NCBI GenBank assembly: GCA_963513935.1
Contig: OY740768.1
Span: 22,691,177 to 22,755,176 of the forward strand
Source of the DNA: Aphrophora alni
Taxonomy: Eukaryota; Arthropoda; Insecta; Hemiptera; Aphrophoridae
DNA: 64,000 nt
Direction: 5' to 3'
Shown here: piece after piece, positions 12,701 through 24,700 of the stretch
Layout: every line of letters starts with the position of its first letter
Position numbering within the stretch: the stretch's first letter is position 1
Notes under the pieces: generated by a model
Databases searched by the model: none
Told to the model about the DNA's origin: nothing
The model's input: the letters and a program-made list of their open reading frames with translations, nothing else
Made by a program: the position numbers and the translations under genes

Positions 12701-15700
12701 ATTTCATCAAGGTACATCATAAAAGTAGTAAGATTGATTATACATTCTAACTGCAATGTTACTTTTTATGTATAAGGCTTATAGTAAGAGAAACTTCATT
12801 ACCTATTTTAAGTGGTTTAGCATGTAATACTCTACTTTTTCATATATACATATTACAGGGAATGTAATGTGATGGGTCAAAAAGTCAAAATCAAGTTTCT
12901 CATGGATATTTTTAGGTTTTTTACTCTCGTTTAGATGACAAAATGATCACAAAAATTTATCGCCCAAATTCTCACAACAGAATATCTCCAACTGTCTAAA
13001 TGTTAGTCTCCATTTGAATATTTACTTTTCTAAATAAAAGATTTAGTTCTTAAGGGTATTTATTTATGTTTACGAATATTTATTGATCATTTGGAATAAA
13101 TATATAATAACTAAGAAAATTGTTCCGCTCCAGTCTGTCATTTGACGATGATTTAGTTACAATTTGTTCAACCTAGTTACTTGGATACTATATTGTGTCA
13201 ATTATTAAAATACAAGGTTTGATAAAAAACTTCCAGAACTGATTTTTTATAATTTTTTTTTTTTTGAGAGACATTATAACTTATTCAACCTTATCCTTAT
13301 TCAAAGTACAACTCCTGCCTAGTAACATGTTTCTCCCATCAACACTCCTACTGGTTAGGTTAGGTGAGGCATGTAGACAATAGGTCTTCCTCCAGTGTTT
13401 TTTTATTTTATCTCCAGTTTAGGAGATACCTTGGAAGAGGAGGGGTGGGCTTGAGCCTGAGTTGAAGTTGGCATCGATTGTTTGACTTTGTGGAAAGAAT
13501 TCGTGATGAACAACTCCCATGTAATAAAAAAGAGTCAACATGACCTTGATATTTGATCTTGAATAACGTTCTTTCTTGGGTCTTGGAGAACATTTTCTTT
13601 TTATTGTAATGACTGGAGTTTAGTCTCCATGTCATAATCCATTTTTCGTTACCTGTTATAATATTCTTACAAAATGTGTAGTCATTGTTTGCCCTCAAGA
13701 TCCTCAACCCAATGTTGTTTTTGATCCTTCATCATAAGTCAGGGAACAAACTGTGCTGAAACACAACAAATTCCCAGTTTTTGTTAGGATCTCTTGATAC
13801 GAACCAAACTAAATGTTGTATTCTTCAGCCATTTCTCAGATAGTTATTCAACATTTTTGACAGCACAAGTTCATTTAACTTGTTGGTCGATGTTAACAGT
13901 CATCCATAACAAATGTCATCTCTGATTGATTGCCAGCCTTCCTTGAACCTTTTAAATGATTCATGGCACTTAACGACTCAAAACTTTATGGTCATCAGTT
14001 TACATAATTTGAAAAGTTTCTATGAACGATTTCCTCAATTTCACACAGAAATTGATGCTAACTCTTCAATGGAACTCATCATAAAATTGCAGAAAAACAA
14101 AAAATGTTTTTACAAAAACAACTGTATCTCCACAATGTGCTGGTGTATTAACAATCAACAAATGGCTGCATACTCATGAGGTTATGTTCAAAACAGTGCT
14201 GTCAAACAAACAACGATAAGATTAAACAGGATGCCACAAAATTCAAACAGTCCTGAAACTTTTTCATCAGACCTCGTAAATATTCAGTACGAGGTATGCA
14301 TACAACATCAACATTTCTCTACAAATATGATTTCAATTATAAGAAATACACATTCTTCACAAATACTGACTGTCAAGTATAACTTTTACAAATGATATTA
14401 AAATACCTTATGTGACTGTAATGGTGGTGTAAACTGGGCAACAGTTTCCACAGCTGATATAAGCTTGGAACAGGCTGAAGCTGCTTTCTGTGCTTCTACC
14501 AACACGGTTCTAGATTGTTTCATAATTCCACTTACAACATCCACTAGCAATGCTGCCAACTGATAAAAAACAAAGTTAGAATAGTATATAGATAGAAAGT
14601 AAAGGATAGTTTAAAATTTAATTTTCGTGAACACAGAGATTTTCTGACATAATCCTACCAAACATATTTAATCTATTTTCATTAAATTTTATATTTCTTA
14701 TTATAAATACTTTTCAATTAACAGTTCAATTAAATTTTCTGTCTGTATTTATTGGTTCAGATTCAGATTGAGACTAACTGTGTAAGATTGGGGTATATAT
14801 AAATTATGATTTAACTTATATTCAAAAATCATTTGTATGAGTAAGATTAAATCACATTTTTATAAGATACATAAAAATAGAGGTATTGGGTTTTAAATCA
14901 GACAAATTTTCAAATTTCGCAAATCCTAAGAGATTTGAATTAAATTGTTAATAATATTTAGGTGAACATGCCCGATATTCACAAATATACGTCAGAAAAT
15001 TAAACTATCTAGATGCCATTAGTAATTCATGGCCTATCTATGTGTGACTGTTGTGATCTAGTAAGTTATTTATTTGATATTTTTAGTTTATTAATATATT
15101 CCTTTTTTAAATATATTTTTATCTCCATCAATTAATTAACTTAACTTATTTAAAAGTAAATATTTTGAACAAAAAGGATTAATTGGATATACAGTAGAGT
15201 CCCGCAAACTCAGCGTAATGTGGACCGGAAGTGTGCCGAGTTTGTGAAATGCTGGGTTATTGGGAATAAGGGCAAAAATAAATTGTAATTGAAACACCAA
15301 AGCGGCGGCGATATCAAACGACTTTGTCGATAGCGGTATCCCATTGTCGGCAGTGTAAAAACACCACGGCACCAAAGCAGCGGCGATATCAAACAACTTT
15401 GTCGATAATGGTATCCCATTGTCGGTGGCATAATAACACTGCGGCATTGGCACCCGTCGATATAGCAGACATACACCTGCAAAAACCCTTGATGGGCCGC
15501 TTTTTTTTTCCACGAAACAATTTAGTATACATTATGGAAAATATAACATTTCTTTTCAGTTTACTTTGACAGGTACGCACAGTATATACAGTAAATAAAA
15601 ATGAGCGAGTTACGAAAACGGAAGCGTTTGTTGGTTTCGTTTGAGACGCGGTTAAGTGTGTTAAAAAGACTTGACAGAGGGGAATCTGTAAAAAAGCTTT

Positions 15701-18700
15701 GTGAGGAGTTTAACGTGGGAAAAGTACCATCAACGATTCGAGCGATCGAAGTTATTGCCCGCTTTGGGATCTGCCGAACTTTTATGAACATCGCTGTTTT
15801 TAGAAATATATATATTTTTCCCGTCGGGGTCGCCGAGTAATCCGGACTGTCGGGTTATCGAGTGCCGAGTTTGCGAGACTCTACTGTACCATAAAAGATA
15901 AAATTAAATTAGTTTAATTACTTTTACTCTAATCCTTAGGCTACACAATGGACTTAAAGTTTATTTCCATACCTAATTTTAAGTGTTATATTTAATTAAT
16001 ATTTTTAAGCACCAGTTTAATGGAGAATCATTAAATTCATCATTAGAGATCTCTATGCCATAGAGTTAGGATATATAATGTTATTTCCTAAGTTGAATAG
16101 ACAAATTTTAATATGCTATCTTTCAAAACTTCTAGAAAATACCATGAAACTACTAGGGATGTGGAAGCCCTTGAAGTTTCGAACCCAGTTCAAGTTGAGT
16201 TTTGGACAATGGTCCTAAAATTATTAACCTCTCTTTTTCAAGCTCGGTTCGACTGTTTGATTTCGACATGATTTTCAAAGCATTACTTGATTTTACAAGC
16301 TTGGCTCAATTTTACGAACTCTGCAATGTTGTCTGACCAGATCTAGCTTTTACAAGCCTGAGTCGATTTTCAAACAAGGCCTAAACTAATACTGCAACGA
16401 AAGCTGGCTATAACATGATCTGATGAAAGAGAGACACAGTATTTCATACCACAATAATTGGTATTGGTTATGAAACGAACGGATATGATATTTATCTTTA
16501 GTCACTCTTCTCATGAGATAAAAACAAGTTTTTATTAATGTATATAGATCGAGGAAGTTACCAGGAAAGGAAGTAGATTTCCTTAGTGGTGTCCCTAGGT
16601 TGTCCTCTTCAAATGTGACGACTTAAGGTCAACACACATCATTGAAGACATACAGAAATCAAAATGTCCCTGTTTTTAATACTTAAAAAAAAATAATAAT
16701 AATAATGAGAATTTTATAAGTCAAGTAATTTATTCACTAATACGTGTCATTAATTCTATCAAATTGATTACTGTGAGGCCTATATTAATGAAAACGTATC
16801 ACAAAGCAACACAAATCATCAAATAATCTATCACTAAGAGGATTTTTATTATTCAACATTTTTATAGAGAAATAAATAATCCCTCAAAAAATAATATAAT
16901 CCTTCTATTGTTAGAAGGGAACTAATAAAAAAAGAACAGGTAACACCCAGGAGCTGAATAAAGCAATGATCGCTGAAGAGAGGTGAGGAGAGTTAATAAT
17001 TATAGGCAGAAAACAGACATTACCGATTCTATACAAGGAATACAAACACCTAGCAGGAAGCTTTACTATACAAAATAAGATTGAATTAATTGTTAAGTTA
17101 TACTTGTTAGTCTATACAATAATAATAAAAGTAAGACAAAACTCGTGCCTTACTAGGACATGTAAAATAACAACAAAAAAAAAAAATGCATAAAAACATA
17201 AATTACTGAGTGTGAATTGTGATACATTTTTAAAAATACAAAATATAGGTAGATACTTAATAATATAGGGATAGCAAATAATTTAAAATATTGTAACAGA
17301 GTAAAATTATCAATTGAGAATATTGAGAAGTTTGCTACTTTAATGAACAAAACCATCCTGAACATATGATTTTAAAGACACACTACTAAACATGAACCTA
17401 GGGGTATTGTGGATTAGGGGTTTTCTCACCGCTGAACCTTTTTCCTTTTGCACACCTAACATGGCTAAATAATCAAAGGTTTTCAAAACACAGAGATAAC
17501 TTTAAATTAATAGAAATTTTTCAGTAATAATTCTATTTACAAAATAACTAAATAGAATTGTGTAATTTTATAAATCTGAGCTGTAGCAGAAAATGGGTTA
17601 AAATTGGCTACAAAATATATTATCGTACTTAATATTTTGCCGATAACCAAAAACAGAAGTAAAGTGGCAAATTATAGATAAGACAGTTTGGTTTCTAGCT
17701 TCACAGTTCTTAAATATTTTTTATTAATTTTTTTTTTAAATGCATGTATATGAGAAGTTTTTGGTGTTGAGTCCCCTAGACCTGATAGGAAATGAATAGA
17801 AACACCCATTTAAGGCCAACTAGTTCTCCCACCTTATTTTGACACATAAGACTAGTCATTGTTGTCTAAATTGATGATTTTACTCTTGGACATTTTTTGT
17901 TTCTTTATTTTTGTTTTTTGTTCTGATATTATACTAGGGCTGTTTAGAAAGTAATAGACGTTTTAGCCTATCACGGCGATGGGCGATGCTAAAGCTGCCA
18001 TCTTGGTGTCAGAACGTTCCTACACTCACTACGCATCCAGCTGTGGTAACGTGTGGACTGTGTTCCCCTCTTACTTTGCTCTCTGTTACGTGTTAAAATG
18101 TGTGCTGCAATAGAAAATCCTGCCACTTTGAAGGTGCATTCTCTGATTAGTTTTTTGTTGGCCAAATCTACAAAACAATTGAAATTTATCCACAACTTTG
18201 TGATGTGTACGGAAAAGGAATAATGAGTGAAAGGCAAGTGAGGCAATGTTGGATTGGTTTTAAAAATGGCCAATGTTCACGATGAGGACCGCAGTGGTAG
18301 GCCTAGCGTTGTGAGACTGATGAACTGGTGATGAAAATCAATGACAAAATTGCTGAAAATAGTTGTTTCAAAATTATGGAACTTTCTGAAAATTTCCCAA
18401 ATTTCACGGAGTTTATTGCATGAAATTGTGTTGGAAAAGTTTGGTTACCACAAATTTTGTGCTAGGAGGATTCCGAAAATCCTAAAGGAATATCCCAAAA
18501 AACAGAGACTGTCGAAGATTAAGACAAAAATGGTAATTAAGGTGTTGATCGTATCGTACTGGGGATAAGACTTGGGTGAAGTATATCAATTGTGAAACAA
18601 AAAGGTAGTCAATGGAATGGGGACACACCGATTCTCTGAAGAAACCAAGGAAGTTTTTGCAAATGCTGTCAGCAAGAAAGGTCATGGCTACTGATTTTTG

Positions 18701-21700
18701 GGACTCTAAGGGAGTGATTTTCGTTGTTTTTCTTGAACATGGCACAACAATTAACTCAGAGGTATTGTGAAACACTGAGAAAGTTAAAGCGTGTGATACA
18801 AAACAAACATCGGGGAAAACTTAGTGCGAAGGTTTTGTTTCTTACAAAAATGCACGTCCACACACAGCCAATTGTATTCGAGAGTTCTTGGATGATTTTG
18901 GATTGGAGGTGTTCGATCATCCACCATACAGCCCGGATTTGGCGCTGAGCGACTACCACCTCTTCCAAGCGATGAAAACATGGCTCGCTAAACAACACTT
19001 TGATACTGACACCGAACTGCATGCCGGTGTAAACCAGTGGTTGAAATCACAGGCCGTATATTTCTACAGAGACGGTATTGAAAAACTTGTGCAGTGGTAT
19101 GATAAGTGCATTAATTTGAATGGTGATTACAGTATGTTGTAAAATAGCTTAAGAGCGTTAAAATAGCTTAATACCTTTCAAATGTATATAATAAAATTTG
19201 GTTTTTTCATTTTGTTAAATTTTTATTTCAAAACATCTGTTACTTTCTGGACAGCCCTCGTTTATTTAAATTTTGTATAAAATAGTTTATCATATCCACA
19301 TAGCCTACTATTATTTATACCTAAAGTTTTTTTTCTTTCTTTTGGTTAGATTTTGGATATTTTACTTGACCCGAACTAAAAAAATTCACAAATCCATAAC
19401 TTTTTTCTGTAATAAAATATGTAATTGATAAGAAAATATGTGAATGAAATAGGTTTGTAATCTTTTTTCATACCAAAATTACCATTTGATTTTTCTGAAC
19501 AGCTGTTTCAATTTATTATGAACTTAGTTTAAGATTATGTTTACAACATTGGTTAATACATATATGCAAAATTTCGGTGTGATGCAATACCAACTAGTTT
19601 GAGATTGATTATATAAATACATAGGTGCAATTAGGCTATGATAAATTGCAGATTAATAATTGTGTATCATATTAAAAACAATATTTACAAAAATAACAAA
19701 TATTGTGGTTCAATATTATTAATAAAATTAATAATTGGAGCAATGGTTAGTTTAGATTATTGGTATATAAAGGTTTTAAGTTAATTTAAATTTAATATTT
19801 TCAAAAAGTCTCTTTTCTCAAAAACTTTGTTAATAATATTAAATTCATAATAGCCTTAAAATTATAAATTATACAGATGAAATGTACCTACACAAATTTA
19901 AAGCTTAAACAAATCAAGATCTGTCATACCTCTTTTTCCTTGGGTACAAAGCTCAAGTAGTTTTCAACTGTTGCAGAGATGAAGATAATATCCATCTTGT
20001 CAGGGAACTGTTTAGTCGTGTCACTTGTAAAGTTGTGGAAGCGTCGAGCACTCTCCAATACACTTCCTTTAGAAGACAGGTTCAACTGGTATAACAAAAG
20101 GATGTGTTTTAAATTTTTTTTTTTTTTTCATGTTCTATAAATTAATTACATTGACAATTTTTGAAGTAAACTTATACAGTTTTTAATTTGATAGAACTTT
20201 CCATGTAAGCTAAAAACGAATAATACACATTAGCTGTTGGTGAGAATATAAAATTAATTTTATATAGTAGTTGTGTGGACGTACATTTAAAACTTCTTAG
20301 AGCATTTAAAATTTTGTATAAATACTATAGTGCATTGCCATACACACTTTTAAATCTGAGGATAGAAACTATAAATTATAAAACAAGAAGAAAACCCAGT
20401 ATCATACACTTTAACAAAAACAACAAAATAAATCATAATAATAAATAAATAAAATTTTAGGCTACTATTAAAAAATTATAAAACACAATAGCTCTTCACA
20501 TTCATGTTTTCTCTTCTCAGTTGTGGATAAAAATGTTTTCAAATATTTAAACAAATATTCTACATAGATATCTAGACTTTCCACGCAAACCGTTTCACTT
20601 GTTAACACTTTTAGTAATGATAGAAATAAGTCAATTAAGACTACCAATATGTAGTTATTATTGACAGAAGAAAAAGTTTTTTATAACATCTCAATTTTAG
20701 CCGAGTGACCAAATAAATAGAGACATAAAGAGTGCTCAGGCAAGTAGAAATTCTCTGTTTGAAGTTATTTGTTAATGATGGAAGTTCAATTTTATTATTA
20801 TACATTTTTCAGACATTTGCCATCATTTGTGTGTTAAAAAACAAAACACGACATTTCGGGAATAAGAATCAATTCCCGTTATCAAGTGACTAAAAACTAA
20901 AGAAACATGAAACTAGAAACTAAGCCTATGTAAGAAGCAAAATTAAATAAGAATACCACCAACCTTAATATTTAAGCATGCATCTCAGAGCTGAAACTGA
21001 GAAGTCAAAAAACACAATCACGGTACACACAACTAACGTCAAATACGTGTTGTTGTATCAATAGCGGCCTATTGTTAGTTGTATTAAGCTTCCTAGCCCG
21101 AGAGCAGGTTACAACCCCTTGTGGCGATTTAACAGATAAAATTTGAGCTTGTTTTTTAGTTGTAGGGGTATTATAATCAAATTTTAGTTCTTTTTTTAAT
21201 AATGGGAGCAATAATGGCCTTACTTCTATACTTGATTGGCTGATAGGATTGTCCGTTAATTTTATATATGAGGCTTCAATTATTTTACGTTTGTATAAGT
21301 TACTTTCCCGGTGTATGATTTTTGCCTCTTCCCAATTAAATTTGTGATTTTCGGACCATATATGTTCTGCAATTTTCGATTTATCGACTAGGCCTAACTG
21401 TATATTATTTTTATGTTCTTTTATTCTAATGTTTAATGGTGTTTTTGTCTCGCCAATATATTGTCGATCACACTCACATTTGATACTGTAAATACAGTTT
21501 TTAGTATCCTGCGTGCCATTTACAGTATGAAGACAAGTATAATCTCAAGTCAAGAGCTGCGTCATTACAGCAAATTATTGTAAGATTTATTCTTAATTAA
21601 TAATATATATTGTTGATGAGAATGCTCTTTCAACAAGCTCTGTGTTCGTGAAAGGCAATAATTATTTTATTGCTTTATCACTGAGTCCTTAGTACTCTTC

Positions 21701-21726
21701 TTTCACAGCTGCTCAAAACTCAATGA

Positions 21727-21782
<56 letters not shown>

Positions 21783-24700
21783 CCGTTTCTAAAGAAGACT
21801 TAGTCAATTTATTTTTTCAGAAAAAGATAATTTTTTGGGCTTGTAGAAAGAATAATTTGTTGAATGGATTTGAAATGCTGTTATCTTCACTATTTCACTT
21901 CGGAAAATACTCTTTAACTCTCGTAGTTAAGTCATTTAAGTGAGCTATTATACTACTTTTTACTTCTTTTGACAATTTAACCTCGTTCTCAAAGCATCTC
22001 AAAACTGGTCTGTACACACTAGTCTTTTGTGATACAAAATTCTGAAAAATCAATTTTCTTAATGACAGACTCGATTTTGTCAGACACTTTAAAGATGATT
22101 ATGAAACTGTTCTATTATACCAAGTTAAGTTTAATTTAATTAATAATTTGACAGACTCATTGAGGAATTTCTTTTAAATTTGTCTGGCAGGGGTTCAGTT
22201 ACTACTTTTGTCTGTGAATATAGCAATGGCTTTAACTACATGGTAAGCAACTTCTTTGATGCAACCATGTAAGCTTATGTAACAAATTATATTTTCCACT
22301 CACTGTCTGTACAAACAACACAGGAATTGGCCCAATCAATTTCTTTTTATATAAATAACTCCGAATGACCTCGCCTGTACATCTTCCTGTGATAGGATAG
22401 CACAATAAAAGATTTTCTTCAATCACATCATCATTCAAATAACTTGAAATAACAATTGATTGTTTTCATCCACCTTGTAGCAATGCTTGAGATTGAAAAT
22501 CTAAAACTATCCACATTATCAGCCTTATAATGATAATGTACACACTGCGCTATCTAGTAGATGAGTAGATAAACCCAACTTCACTCACAAGGGTAGGCCT
22601 ATGGGCAGAGTTTAACCTTGACTTTGACATTGAGACAGATGCAATCAATCAAGCAGGAGGTTTAATAGTTCATATTTCAAAATGGTGATATAACTTTTTT
22701 TTTTTTTTTGAAATATATGTTATAAGTGAGTTGTTATTGTTAACCAAATGTTCCTTTGAAAAAAAAAAATAATAATAATGTGTTAAGTGAAAAGTGAAGT
22801 TTTCTTTTCATAAAGAAAACAAACAAAAAAGTCTTGTTCAAATGAATATCAGCTAAGAAATCGACTTATCTTCAGACCAGGTAAAAAACCTTATCTTAAA
22901 AAAAAACTGAGTTAATCATACTAGATCATTTGTATTGTTCTAAGGAATGTTTAAAGCTTAATTTTGATCATGCAAAGTTCATGATACATTGGTAAAAATA
23001 ATATATAACTTGGCTTTCAAATTTAATGTTCTTGCAGACAAACTTTCTTTTACTTATAATTGTCATAAATAAAATAGAACTTATTCATCAGTTTAACTAG
23101 TTTGTTTTTCTCTTTAACGAAAGAAAATAGTAAATCATAATATTATAAACTTCTTAGATTCTAAATGTGGCTTTTCATGGGCGTAAGGGAAGTAAGTTTT
23201 GTTGAAAGACAAGAAACTATAATGTCTGGACTTGCAGCAATCACTCTTTCTGTTCACTAATTCGAACATGTGTTTCCTTATAGCTAATGCTGGTGCAACA
23301 TTACGAGTATCTTTTAAGATTGGAAGTGTAGTTTTCAAGATTTGAGCCTAAGTTGAGTTTTTGACTTCTAGATCTTTTCGAATGACTGAACTTGAATAGG
23401 CAATAAAATTATGAACTTTTCACGAAGTTTTTTTGTAAATCCAAAACTTGAAACAAAAGGTGTAATTAACTATACTCTACTGAGCTCATGATTTAAATTT
23501 GTAACTTTCATTTGTTAATATATCTCTTTTAATTTTATTGGATGGGATTGAGCTAGCATTTTCGGGTTTGTGATCCTAAAGGGGTTAGAATCAAAATTAT
23601 ATTTGACGTCAAAAGACAACTTCAAATAAATATAAAAGGAAATAAAAATATTACTAAAAGTCGGCCGACATATATTGTTACGTATTAGTTTTAAGGTCAA
23701 ATCGATAATTCTCATTTTTCTAAATTGGGTTACATGCCACAGCAACTTTCACTTTATAGCTGTACATGTTTAGTCATTCTCATTCTATCTCTAGTAGGAG
23801 TCAGGTGCGTTGTCTGCTCTCTAAGCCTTTTCTCGTGGACTTAAGTTCCGGCTACCACATATTAATTTACTCTACCTCAACTACCTCTATATTTCTCTTT
23901 TTAAACATTTTTTATATCTAGTAAAGTGTCAAGTGCGGTCGGTGTGAAGTGATTGCAAGAAGAAGTACTGGCCAGTTACTGCACATCAAGTGGAACCGTT
24001 CGTTGGCACAATATACGACAACCTCAAGGAAGGTAAACTCTCATTGACTCTGGTCCTCCGGCACTCAAACTTAGTAAGTAATAAACTCATACATTAACAC
24101 TCATAAATTACCGAACATTTTTTGGTCCCCCCGGGCCGGATCTAGTTATTCATTAACTAGACGTAAGATAAAAACCAGTCTATCAGTTCATTTAATACCG
24201 TTATATTTTATTCTATTTTTGGTTTAAACTCTGTTCAAATTGCTTACTATCAACTTTCACTTTAGATTTGTATTCTCTAACTTTCACCACGCTACAGTAC
24301 AAACAGTTAAAGTTCACTTTCATTTTCTATTTTGAGAATTGTCGATTGGTCTTATTTTAGTTTAATATTGATCTCCAATAAAATTAAACTTGTAATAGAG
24401 ATAATATTGTAAATTTAATACTTTCACTTAGTGTGTACACAAAATCTAGCTTATAAATATTTTGACCTTTGTATTGTACTACCTGCTCATATGTTATCTC
24501 TATACTTATTTTAGTTACTTTCAGAAACTAGGTCACAAAGGAGAAAGTTTATAAGGTATTCAAATTTATTAATATTATTGACATACCTCTTGTGTTTATC
24601 AAAAAAGGGTCTATTCAGCTTTTCATTATAAATAATTTATGTTTAATTCAGTTTTGCTTATTTTGACTTTCTATTGTACTTTATACTGTAGACTTCACCA

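Larger units (their letters stand above)
15192..15886 (+). mobile_element. pogo/Tigger-like deletion element
   Basis: It is 695 bp, flanked by TA (15,190-15,191 and 15,887-15,888). Inverted ends begin CAGTAGAGTCCCGCAAACTC at the left and, as complement, CAGTAGAGTCTCGCAAACTC at the right. It contains an intact start of a CENP-B-type DNA-binding domain and an internal 75-bp tandem duplication, but no DDE catalytic domain. It is less AT-rich than the surrounding intron. Confidence 0.82.
14560..19929 (-). other. Intron 8, with Tigger-like and mariner insertions
   Basis: Outside the two elements listed below, 14,560-15,189, 15,889-17,930 and 19,262-19,929 are AT-rich intron DNA. 16,140-16,650 is less AT-rich than its surroundings and may be an old repeat, but nothing in it can be named. 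Confidence 0.65.

Noticed and set aside
13913..14179. 88-codon plus-strand frame inside the 13.2-kb mariner
   Set aside because: It lies opposite to the direction of the transposase remains and has no similarity, so it is treated as a shadow of the element.
23135..23338. 67-codon minus-strand frame in intron 7
   Set aside because: Not recognised as any transposase or host domain; no splice context in phase with exons 7 and 8.
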